Source: Ariolimax columbianus (Eukaryota > Mollusca > Gastropoda > Stylommatophora > Arionidae). Taken from it: a stretch of 64,000 nucleotides of DNA. Under the pieces are notes generated by a model. It did no database searches. It had not been told where the DNA came from and was given only the letters and a program-made list of their open reading frames with translations. The stretch lies in the NCBI GenBank assembly GCA_036924085.1, contig JAVGWX010000004.1, positions 78,942,941 to 79,006,940 of the forward strand, given 5' to 3'. A program made the translations under genes and the position numbers. This document shows positions 1 through 10,600 of this stretch, in pieces. Position 1 is the stretch's first letter; each line of letters begins with the position of its first letter.

Positions 1-760
1 AGTTGGAAAAAGTAATAGAGTAACAGTAGGAATAACTAAGGTGGTCATCATTCAAGAAATGAACGAAAGAAATACCAAAACAGTGGGTGTTAAAATCCCG
101 CAAGTTTCAAACACCCTTTTGGTCTTAAGGGAAATGAAATCGGTGTCTAGTCCTATCGGAGATAGATGATAAACTCGGAGGTCCCATGTACAATCTGTAC
201 ATGTATAAGAACACATAGCATATAAAAATCGAAAAGGTCTGGCCAGTAACCGCTGTCCAGACATACAATCAGAAGGTTAGGAAAATTTCTAACCAATAGT
301 GGCTTGAATGAAGACCAAAATAGGAGGTGACTTCTTGTATTATGCAAAAACTCAACAGATCAATCTCTTTGTTGTCGGAAACTCAACTGCAAATAAATAC
401 ACACACAAGGATATATACACCACCGGGATCAGAACATAGGCGAGTGGTCCTAAGTGGTATGCCGGATTCTTTGTACATAACACAGATGAGAATAGCACCA
501 TTGCCCCATTGAGAGCATGTCGTAAGAGGCTAATAACTGTGTGACACGGCATAACACTGTTTTGATTAGATGGTTTGTTAAGAGCAGCATAGATGGCGTC
601 TAACAGGCTCTGGGTCTACTTTGCTCTAGTGTTTGAGTCTATTATGATAGAATCGAACATCGATATCCACCCTTTAAGAAACTGGTTGTATACAGATTCT
701 GGAGTCTTCTAAACCAGTATAAAGATGTTAAGTTTAGTAAAGTTAAGTTAAGAAAAGAGA
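1..760 (+). repeat. SINE-like element, family D, with CR1-type tail
   Basis: A degenerate tRNA-like head (AATCCCGCAAGTTTCAA near 95) is followed by a body (GATAAACTCGGAGGTC near 168) shared with copies at 27,550 and 59,866. A second body part (AGCATGTCGTAAGAGG near 515, ATGGCGTCTAACAGGC near 592) is shared with inverted copies at 12,375 and 30,005. It ends in the tail GGTTGTATACAGATTC ... CTTCTAAACCAGTATAAAG and TTAAG repeats, the same tail as the CR1-like LINE. Its small ORFs are not genes. Confidence 0.6.
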
Positions 761-876
761 GAGAAATAACATGTAAGCCTTTCGAAGGTTTTCAACGTGG
801 TCCCTTTGGTCAAGTACCAGATGTTCTAATCGCTCAGACACCGTATCATCAAATATAATCTAACAATAAGAGAGCT

Positions 877-1050
877 GAGATGGCGCAGTGGTTAGCTCAC
901 TGGTTTCCCAGCTGAGTGATCAGATTTTGGTCCCCAATTGAACTTCCATAAGAGAGACAACTCTGATCATAAACAACTGCTGCCTTGCAGATAGGCTGGG
1001 GACAGCCAAAGGCTAAAGAGGGCATCCCTACAGAAACGCCTGTTGAAATC
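877..1050 (+). repeat. tRNA-derived SINE head, family E
   Basis: GATGGCGCAGTGGTTAGCTC resembles an RNA polymerase III A box, and GATTTTGGTCCCC some 40 bases later sits where a degenerate B box would be. The head resembles the inverted copy at 32,175-32,420. It lies just before the LINE at 1.2 kb. Confidence 0.5.
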
Positions 1051-1212
1051 GGATGCACGGGGCCGCAAGCCTAACAAAACAGTGCAACGTAAATCGCAGC
1101 ATGATGACAGTACAAACGATTAGAAAAACGCATGGCGCTCATCCTGCGGAGTCCCGCCAGGCAGCGATAGTGCCGGGCCTCACGCCTCAAAGAGGCCCAC
1201 CCTTGACTACTG

Positions 1213-1623
1213 GTGGTCACCCACCCATGTGTCGTGGAGTATAAGGCACATGGCTATGGGGCAACCTTTATTGACCAAAATCTCAAGACCCTCAAAATAC
1301 TACAGTGGAATGCGGAGGGAGTCATTAACAAAAAACTTTCCCTAACACATCACCTGCATGAAGGTAAGATTGACGTGGCATGTATCCAGGAAACGCACCT
1401 CAACAATAATCATAAATTCTCAATCAGAGGATACCAAACTTTCCGTCTCGATAGAGAAGGCCACAAAGGAGGGGTCCTGATACTGACCAGAAACTGCATA
1501 CCGAGTAGCGCGGTATCTGTCAATCACACCGGACAAGCAGAAATTGTAGGAGTTGACATAATGGCTCAAGAGACGAAGCTCCGCATTTTCAATCTGTACG
1601 GACCACCAAATAGAGACCTATAG
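1213..1623 (+). pseudogene. APE endonuclease N-terminal part of the LINE
   Basis: Reads LKILQWNAEGV, then IDVACIQETHL and KGGVLILTRN, the first catalytic blocks of a LINE endonuclease (Asn of QWN and Glu of QET). It ends at a TAG after FNLYGPPNRDL; the protein continues in the next ORF after the stop. Confidence 0.9.
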
Positions 1624-1632
1624 CTCTCGAGT

Positions 1633-2418
1633 ATGGAGGTCAGAGACTCCAACTGCATAGTAGTTGGAGATTTCAACAGCCACTCGGAGAGATGGGGATA
1701 CTCTGACACAGACAGCAGAGGTGACGAAGTGGAAGATTGGGAGATAGATACAAATCTCTCCCTAATCAATAGGCCGGAGGATAGCCCTAGCTTCTATTCA
1801 AGAACATGGCATACCACCTCGACTCCAGATTTGGCCTTCTCCACACAGGACATACACCATAAAATAGACCGCCAGGTGCTAAACCAACTGGCAGGTAGCG
1901 ACCACAGGCCGATCAGGCTAACCATTGACATGGAAGTAGGCCCACAGGAAACAAAACCGCTCCCACGTTGGAATTACAAACGAGCCGACTGGGACAGATT
2001 TGCAATCCTGACAGATGGGCTGTGTGAAACCATCAACACACTAAACAACAAAATGAAGCCCATGGTGGAAAGCCTAAGCAAGGCAATAATGCAAGCCGCC
2101 ACTGAAACCATCCCAAGAGGAGCTAGGAAAAACTATAAGCCCTACTGGAATGATGAGTTGCAGAAAGCGGAAGATGCAGTAACAAATGCTAGGAACATGG
2201 CAGAGCGAGAAAAATCCATGGAGGCAAACATCGCCCTCAAAGCCGCCGCGGCGAAGTACAAACACACTCTCAGGCAAACAGCAAGAGAAAGCTGGAAAAA
2301 TAAAACGGAAAGCCTAAACCTGGACAAAGACGGGAACAAGCTATGGAAGCTAGTCAGAGCCATGAACGACGAAACCCCGTCAAACAAACAAATTACATCA
2401 AGCAGGGCGAGAACTTGA
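1633..2418 (+). pseudogene. APE endonuclease C-terminal part and linker of the LINE
   Basis: Contains CIVVGDFNSHSERWG and SDHRPI, the GDFN and SDH catalytic motifs of APE endonucleases, followed by a basic linker before the RT domain. A frameshift near 2,410 moves the reading into the ORF that starts at 2,343. Confidence 0.9.
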
Positions 2419-3278
2419 TCACAGGTAAGAAAGCCGCAAACGCTTTTGTCGATCACTATGCCAGAGCAAACCACACCGAGGTCCCTGCAGTTAAGCATAC
2501 AGACATTAGCGAAGAGCTAAAGGGGCACGACAACATGAATACGGCACCTGAAGAGCACATGATGGCCAAATTAACAATGCGCGAAATGGAAGAGGCTATG
2601 AGAACATTAAAGAAAAGGAAATCTCCCGGAAAAGACGGGATAACAAACGAAATGCTGATGGGGCTGGGCCAAACAGCGAAGAGGAAACTGCTATCGGTCC
2701 TGAACCAAAGCTGGAAAAGGGGAATTGTACCCCAGGCATGGAAAGACGCAATACTGGTACCAGTACCAAAAACAGGAAAGGACAAAACAGATCCAAATGG
2801 ATACAGGCCCATCAGCCTACTGAGCTGTGTCGGCAAGCTGATGGAACGGATGATAAACACCAGACTGATGTGGCATCTGGAAGAAAAACGAATACTAATT
2901 CCACAGCAAGCCGGCTTTAGACAGCACAGATCCACTGAGGACCAGGTCATCCTCATAGCCCAGGAGATAGAAGATGCCTACCAGGCACAGAAACACACAG
3001 TAGCTGTTTGGGTGGATCTGGAAAAGGCATTTGACAAAGTCTGGAAAGACGGACTTAGAGTCAAGCTAAGAAGAAGTGATGTTTGTGGGAAAATGTACAA
3101 GTGGATCAACCACTACCTCAAAAACAGAACGGCGAGAGTCCAAGTACAAGGGCAGATGAGCAAAAAGGTGACACTCGAGCAGGGAGTACCCCAAGGGGGA
3201 GTACTGAGTACTGTCACCCACACTCTTCCTGATATATATAAACGATATTACAGAGAATATACCAAGAAGAGTCCATAG
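2343..3278 (+). pseudogene. Reverse transcriptase N-terminal half of the LINE
   Basis: Shows KSPGKDGITNEML, GYRPISLLSCVGKLMER, AGFRQHRST, WVDLEKAFDKVW and QGVPQGGVLS, the fingers and palm blocks of non-LTR RTs. The frame is lost about ten codons after VPQGG; the correct continuation (LFLIYINDI) is readable in another frame at about 3,221. Confidence 0.9.
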
Positions 3279-3282
3279 CTCA

Positions 3283-4590
3283 ATGTTTGCAGACGATCTG
3301 GCTATGTGGACCTCTGAAAAGAATCTCACCATAGCAAGAAATCGGATGCAGACGGCCCTAACATCGCTGGAAGAGTGGGCGAACTCATGGCTGGTCAAAA
3401 TAAACGAGGAGAAAACCACATGCACAATATTCTCGCGCTCATTAAAACCACAAAATACCAAATTAAGTCTAAATGGCAAATTCCTGCAGCCAAACGACAA
3501 CCCAACCTATCTGGGAGTCACATTTGATCGGCGCATGACATGGAAAAGTCAGATTGAGAGAAACCGAATGAGAGCCAGAGAAAGAATGGCAATCATGAGG
3601 AAACTTGCTGGCACAAGCTGGGGAGCAGACGAAGGCATACTAAAGAAACTGTACACTGGAAGAGTGAGACCAGTTCTCGAGTATGGCATTGCGGCATGGA
3701 CAACAGCAGCGAAGGCGAACTTCGATAAAGTTAACAAACTTCAAAACCAAGCCATGAGAATTATAACAGGTGGCATGAAGTCAACGCCAATTGTAGAACT
3801 TGAAAAGATTACAAAACTGCAATCCATGACCGATAGAAGAGACTGCAGAGCCCAGCTGCAGTCAGAGAAACTCCGAAGACTGACCGACCATCCAATGTAC
3901 CAGAGACTAAACAATTTGGGAAATGGGAAACTAAAGCGGAGAAACTTTGCAGAAATAGCCAAAGCAAAGATGCACGAAGATCCCATAAACGCACTAACAA
4001 CACCAAAACCCATCACTACTGTACGAAAACCTACCTGGAGGCAGGATATATTTCCAGAGGTGGTAGAAAATATACCAGGTATTGGAAACAAAAACTGCCA
4101 GACTGAAAAAGAAAGGAGAGATACTACCCTAAGTTTCATATCGAAAAGCTACCCAAGCATGGACTGGATCCATGCATACACCGACGGTTCTGTAACAAAC
4201 ACTACACAGAACGGAGGGGCAAGAGAATTCCTGAACCTACCAAATGGCAGAAAAATAACACTGTCATTCGCTACTGGTAAGTACACAAGCAATTTCAGAG
4301 CGGAGGCAGAGGCACTGAGGGCGGCAGTGGAAGAAATGGTGACACACAATGAAAATGAAAGCCATATAGTCCTGCTTACAGATGCTCTCGCCGTAGTCAC
4401 AGCGCTAAAAATCCAGAAAAACACTGAGCTTAATGACTTGAGAGCAGCACTCTGCAAACTGTGCCAGCAGTCCGCACCAAAAAGGGTAGTGGTACAGTGG
4501 GTCCCATCACACTGCAACATCCAAGGCAACGAGGAGGCAGACAGACTGGCAAAAGAAGGTGCAAGACTACCACAAAAGATACTAGTATGA
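3283..4590 (+). pseudogene. RT C-terminal half and RNase H of the LINE
   Basis: Begins at MFADDLAMW, the RT active site, continues through TYLGVTFD and RPVLEYGIAAW, and reaches an RNase H domain with YTDGSV, RAEAEAL, LLTDALAV and WVPSHCNIQGNEEAD. These supply the D-E-D-D residues of RNase H. A frameshift ends it near 4,570; the C-terminal part continues at 4,590-5,010. Confidence 0.92.
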
Positions 4591-5299
4591 CGTACGAAGA
4601 GTCAAAACGGCTTATCAAAGCCAGATATATGACCAAATGGGAAACCGAACATACTGGTTACACCAAAAACGATGCCTATTACCAGTTGAACCGAAGAGAG
4701 CAGGTCGTTGTCTTCAGACTTCGCACTGGCCACAATAGACTGAGGTACCACCTATTCAACTAATTGAAGATAGGTGGTACCGACGAATGCCCGTGCGGTA
4801 CTGGTAAAATGACCGCTGAACATCTGCTGCAGAACTGCCCGACATACGAGGATCAGAGAGAGCAGATGTGGCCATCACCAGTGGAACTGCAATACAAGCT
4901 CTATGGCAGTGGCGACAGCCTCAGGATGACCGCCGCTTTATTTCGAAAAAATAATGGTTACTGTCTGACTGCGTACGAAGAAGAAGAAGAAGGTCCCCAA
5001 TTGGTGCGGTATTTCCCATTTGAAAACCGGCACTTGGGGTCAACCTAAGGCCGACTAAATAACAAAACTCATATTGTGCAAAGGTTTATAATCAATCCAT
5101 GCTCCACACAGATAAATAAAACAAATTCACTGTACAAAACACAATAAATCACTGTTTAGAGTGATCCTTTCACATAATTCTGCCCTGAAACCAACTGCAT
5201 ATCCATCTTTGTTTCACAAACACGCTATTATAGTTGCACTGATAGTTGGCACATGCAAGTTCTTTTATTTAGTCAGCCTTGTAATGTGACGTCAGAAGG

Positions 5300-5470
5300 C
5301 CTGTATCTACAGTAGGCTGTGGGCCAACCCATCGTCAGCAATTGGGTAACAGAATAATATCTGGGAAAATAATGGTGGCCTGCGTGATGTTGACCACATC
5401 ACCCCTAGTGTGCCGTTTGTCAATGAAAAATTTGAGCCTAACACAATATTCCCAATATGTCACATTGGCG
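5300..5470 (+). repeat. SINE family E, 3' part
   Basis: AATTGGGTAACAGAATAAT and ACCCCTAGTGTGCCGTT match, in the opposite orientation, the element at 32,175-32,420. The head is missing. 5,050-5,300 and 5,470-5,800 hold no feature I recognise. Confidence 0.5.
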
Positions 5471-5804
5471 TGTTAGTTGGATCTTCACTTCTGTTTTCTT
5501 TTGCCAGAGCATTATAGTAGTCACAATGTTCAAAGAGTCTTTGTTTTTAAACTTTGTTCAAAAAACTTATGCATGTAACTACTTAAAAGATCTTGAGTTT
5601 CCCGATTACTTGACTCTAATCCCATAACTTCTATCAGATTCCAAATGAAATGACAATACTTGATAAGGTGTACACAGAATTTGGGATGAATATACAGTGA
5701 AAAAATCCTGATTATGAGAACAAATGCACCTAATTAGCTAAGTGAAGGTTTATCCAATAGTAGTTACTCTGCTAAGGTAAGAGTGGTATTCCTGACACTA
5801 AACA

Positions 5805-6310
5805 CCATATGAAGATCCAGAGAAATCAAGATTCACACCAAAGTTAGAATATTCAGTGTCAAGTCAGTGCGGCTGTATGGAGTGGAGACATGGAGAACGA
5901 CGAAGGGCATACAACAAAGACTCCAGTCCTTCATTACAAATGAATAAGAAGGGTAATGGGAATAAAGTGGCAGGACGTGGTAAGGAATGAAGACCTGTGG
6001 GGGGAGGGACTCAATAACATCTTCTGGAAGAACAAATTAAGAGAAGAAAATGCAGCTTGATAGGGCACACGCTGCGAAATGCACAATCCAACATAGCCAA
6101 CGATGCTTTTACTTGGAATCATCAAGGGAAGAGACAGAGAGAGGTAACTATAACTAAATGACTACACTTGTAGATAGGCAAAAAGAGGAGACCAGGACCG
6201 TTCATGCTGGTAGGATGTTGTCAATTGTCTATGCACCGAGAGGAGCGACATATTTGATTTGATTGATTTATTGATTGACTGATTGAGTTACACTACTGTC
6301 ATGGAATGAA
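5805..6310 (+). mobile_element. RTE-like LINE 3' fragment with ATTGA tail (copy 1)
   Basis: Translates in pieces to the RT C-terminal region (YGVETWRTTKG..QRLQSFI, then LIGHTLRNAQSNIANDA, KRQRE). It ends in TTGATTGATTTATTGATTG repeats. Several frame breaks. It is followed at 6,820 by a second copy in the same orientation. Confidence 0.75.
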
Positions 6311-6819
6311 GTTGTTAGACTTAAATATACTAAGCCACAGTATGTGTGAGGTCGGTGCCCAGTTCCCTTCCTTGCTGCCTTTTCCTTTCCCTTGTGGCAT
6401 CCAGGCATCCATTTACAGCTGGATCAACTGGAGCTGATCTTGCTAGAGATGAGCCTCATACATTTCCGATGAAAATCAAGTGCTCTATCACTGCTAATCA
6501 GTTGGATTACTTTAACTAATTCAGCGCTACAAATGTGTGTACTACATTGTGTTCTGCTGCTATCACTTAGTAACACAACGTTTGAGACGTCACTTGCAGT
6601 CAGTTGAGCTGAATCTGTTATGCCTTTAATAATTAGAAAACTCTGCATATTTGGAATCTCAAAATGAGTTCAAAGCTTCTTCCTTTGGACCGTTATCCAT
6701 GAGCCATTGAAATCCAAATGTTATTTTGTCAATGCATCTTCAATGTAATTGTTTAATTTAATCTTCAATACACAATTATATTTATTATTATAGAGACATG
6801 GGTTGATAACACATGGAGA

Positions 6820-7136
6820 CCAAGAAAAATCAAGATTCATTTCAAAGTTAGAATACTCAACGTCAGAGTCAAGTCGGTGCTGCTGTATGGAGTGAAAACA
6901 TGGAGAATGACCAAGGCCATACAACAAAGACTCCAGTCCTTCATTAGTAGATACCTACAAAGGATAATGGGCATAAAGTGGCAGGACATGGTGAGGAATG
7001 AAGACATATAGGAAATGAGCCAACAATGGTCAATGGAGCAAACAAATTGCAAAAATAAAATAGGGCTGGATGTGAAATTTGCTTCGAAAGGCACCATTCA
7101 ATATTGCCAGACAGGCTCTTATATGGCATTCTCAAA

Positions 7137-7193
<57 letters not shown>

Positions 7194-7375
7194 GATGGTG
7201 GGGTAGATCCAAAAATACCTTGACAGGAGATTGTAAGACAGATCTAAAATTCAACCATTACACATGGAGAGAGGCAGAAAGAGTAATCCAGGACTGTCAA
7301 GATGTTGTTAATGGTCTACACGAAAAGAAGAGCTAAGAGCCTAGATTGATTGTTTTATTTATTGACTGATTGATA
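6820..7375 (+). mobile_element. RTE-like LINE 3' fragment with ATTGA tail (copy 2)
   Basis: Same order as copy 1: ENQDSF.., VKSVLLYGVKTWRMTKA, QRLQSFISRYLQRIMGIKW, then a (GA)n run and TTGATTG repeats near 7,345. Interrupted by stops. Confidence 0.75.
7137..7192. repeat. (GA)n microsatellite
   Basis: About 55 bases of uninterrupted GA inside the RTE-like fragment, at the place where related copies read AGAGAGAG only briefly, so it expanded from that seed. Confidence 0.95.
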
Positions 7376-7445
7376 GGAAGGTGGGTGCAGATGGGTGGAT
7401 GTAGTGGGGCAGGCGAGGGGTACAGGAAGGGAAGGGACACATTCT

Positions 7446-7492
7446 TTTATTGTTAAACTGCTTTTGTTTATTTCAATTTGTACAGTTTTATT
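7446..7492 (-). promoter_or_regulatory. Cluster of AATAAA polyadenylation signals
   Basis: On the minus strand AATAAA occurs at 7487-7492, again at 7467-7472 and at 7446-7451, about 40 to 85 bases after the TGA. This is the expected position and implies a very short 3' UTR. It supports exon 15 as terminal. Confidence 0.6.
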
Positions 7493-7530
7493 GACGGGCA
7501 GACCGTCTGTACTAGCATTGCTTGTAAATA

Positions 7531-7694
7531 TCATTCCCTACCTTTAACCATCAGGTTAGCGGTGTCTCTGCACTGCTGTTTGCATGTACCACAGCAAAAG
7601 AAGTCATAAAGAACTTCATCATTTTGTCCTTGAGCAATCTTCGTGCCACAATATTGTTCATCGCATCCCAACTGTTTGTTGCCAAACTCGCATC
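7531..7694 (-). CDS. Metalloprotease exon 15 (cysteine module 2 and stop codon)
   Basis: A 164-base exon entering in phase 1. It encodes CEFGNKQLGCDEQYCG, then FFCCGTCKQQC, and ends in the codons GRE followed by TGA. It repeats the exon 14 module, so the pair arose by exon duplication (both are phase 1 at the acceptor). A possible donor (AAAG|GTAGGG) lies three codons before the stop, so more exons cannot be fully excluded, but poly(A) signals just downstream favour this as the last exon. A CR1-like fragment begins about 40 bases upstream of the acceptor. Confidence 0.88.
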
Positions 7695-10600
7695 CTGTGA
7701 AATACGTAAATGATAGTAATTCTGGAGAACAAGGACCACATCCGAGACATAAACGATTTGGACATTGATTTCGGATCCATGATTGCAAAATTTGCTGATG
7801 ACACAAATTTATGCGCTGTGTCTCATCTAAAGTGGATTTAGATAAAATTCGAAAATTGTCCGTGAGCTGGCAAAAAGAGTTTTATGTAGATGAATGTACA
7901 GTCATTTACATGGGTGGATCCAATATGGAACATAATGGGCAAAAACATTATTAGAATGATAGACAAAGAAAGGGACCTAAGGGTTATAAAAGATCATACA
8001 GGTAAAGTGAGTGAGCAAGTCCAAGTAGCAGTGAAAAAGGCAAATGCAATGTTACGTATGATAAAAAGATATATTAAACATAGGAGCAAGGAAGTGATTG
8101 GCAAACTGTATAAAGCTTTAGTTAGACCTAGATTGGAGTATTGTGTACAGGTGTGGAGTCCTTATCATAGTGGGGATATAAACATGTTGGAAAGAATACA
8201 AAGTAGAGAGTAGGATTCCAGAATTATAGTTATGAGAAAAGACTCCGAAAAACCGGCATAGAGTGTCTAGAAAAGAGAAGAATTCGAGGTTACTTAATAC
8301 AGGTTTGTTTATAAGATAATCAAAGGACAGGACAAATTAAACTGTAACACGTTTTTCAAAATACAACCTCATAGAAGAACAAGAGGACAGCTGCAAATTA
8401 ACTAAAGAAAGGTCCAGATTAAATATTAGGAAATATAGTTTTAGGATGTGAGTGGTGAATGTATTGCCACAGGAGGTAGTGGAGGCAGGGACAATTAATG
8501 CATTGAAGAATGGATTGGATGCGCATAGCTTTGAGAGTAAGAAAATTAAATGAAACTGGTTGTATACAGACTCTGCAGTCTTCTAAACCAGTATAAAGAA
8601 ATTAAGTTAAGTTAAGATAGTTTTCATTACATACAAGGGTATTTCAATAAATAATGAAACAACGCCTGTCACACGCAAAATATAATATTATTTGTACTTA
8701 CTTAGTCGCTCCTCTTCTACCGTGAGGTGTAGAGGTTAATATTATTTGTAATTGATAAAATACCGGCATCATAGACAACGTTGAACGATTTTTAATTTTC
8801 TTCTCACAAAATCGCTGTTTACGATTTTAACAAGCGTTTCAAAATGGCGATGCTGATAGACACGTGGTCAAAATTCAAAACAACGATTTCAGCAAAGGAC
8901 CCGTAGATGGCTGTGTTCTGGGGCCATATGGCTGAGCTTCTTCTTGATTTTCTCAGCAAAAGGAGAAACTGTTAACACTGCACGATATTGCGAGACATTT
9001 CTCAAGTTACGAGATGCCATCCGTCACAAACGACCCGTTTGCTGCGACGTGGCGTCATTTTTCTGCATGATATCAAATGACCGCACACGGCACGTGCGAC
9101 TGCTAGAGCAGTTTAAATTGGATGTTTGAACACCCATCTCACACCCCTGACCTGGCTTCCAGTGAATTTAATCTCTTTGGACCTGAAGAAGCACATATCT
9201 GGACAGCAATATGCAACTGACAAGCAAGACCAGTAAGCTGGATTTTCCTGGCTACGAGAACTTGACACTGATTTCTTAATTGTATTCGTGTACCAATGAA
9301 ACAAATGCATTGACAAATATGGAAATTATATTGAAACATAATTTGTGACAGTGTGAATTACTGGCAATGATGTGAGTTATGAACGAATAAAAGCAATCAT
9401 ACGACAGGCCTTGTTACCTATTTAAAAAAAAAAAAAACTTTTTATTATCATGGCCATTATAAACCATAAAAACAAGGTATTGGACACTCTGTCCGAGACA
9501 TTCGTAAAAGCTGCTACCATTTCAACAGTAAAAATACAATGGATTCCTGCACACTGTAAGATACGTGGACAAGAGGAGGCAGAGTTGATTAACATGTAGC
9601 CTTCAGACTGGCTTGTAAGGCCTTTCAATTAATCCACAATTTGCTGAACAAGGACTTTTATTTTTAATAATACATGTTTGTTTGCCTTTTATTATTTTTA
9701 TTTTAATCTTAAAATGAATATATTTAAAAGAGCAAAGAATAAAAGAAGGTTCAATAAAATCATCCTCGCTGACTGACCACCACAAATAAAACATTAGTAA
9801 GTCATAATTGCTATTTTGACACCTGATATGCTTAATATTTAGTTGAAATGTAACTCTAGAATATACTTTAACTTCCCTGCCAGACTGGCACCCCTACCGC
9901 ACGAGGTTGCTTGGAGACAGAGTCTGTGAATGTTCAGAACGTCAGTCTGATATCCACTTTTGACAGTGCATGTGACTTTTAATTTGAAGTACAATTTGAG
10001 AATAGTTACACAGCCTGACCGTATCCATGCATGTGTTTCATTAAATTAAAAAAATAGGTCTGCTGAAAAGCTCATAATCAAAATGTAGACAATACAACTA
10101 AATAGTGTATTTATTGGTCATAAACTCATTTATATCACATTAACAATATTTGTTCATGGACATGGAATCTCACCAAGGTACAAGAAAGAAAAATGATGCA
10201 ATGCAACATAACGTGTTTGAGGAAGGCTGATGTGGTGACAAATATTAACAGAAGACAAAACGAAGTAAACAGGCAGAAGGTGGGGGCAACATGTGAAGGG
10301 AATACATTGAGAGGCAGAAAATGAAATGGTTCGGACACCTGACAAGAATGCAACCAAAGACTAGCTGCTTGTATCTGCAATACCAGACATCAGGGATACA
10401 GAGGCAGAGGCAGACCATAAAAAAGATGGATAGATGATATTAGTGAGACACTGAAGACACTTGGAATGACAACAACATCGGCGACAAAGATGGCACACCC
10501 AAGAAAAACTACACCTTCCCGTGATGTCTAACGACACAAGTGGATAAAAGATAGTGATAAATAATTCTTTCTTAATTTGTTGAAGTTAGTAGTAGTTATA

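Larger units (their letters stand above)
1213..4995 (+). mobile_element. Non-LTR retrotransposon with APE, RT and RNase H, broken
   Basis: A nearly full-length LINE of the I/Ingi-like group (RNase H after RT). Domains in order: apurinic endonuclease (1,290-1,920), reverse transcriptase (2,600-3,700) with FADD at 3,283, RNase H (about 4,155-4,560) and a C-terminal CPCGTGKMTAEHLLQ zinc-knuckle segment (4,790). The 3' end is GCGTACGAAGAAG repeats at about 4,970-4,992. It is dead: a TAG after NRDL at 1,621, frameshifts near 2,410, 3,215 and 4,570, and a TAA in place of Lys at 4,761. A fragment of a near-identical copy lies inverted at 19,790-20,186, so the family moved recently. Confidence 0.9.
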
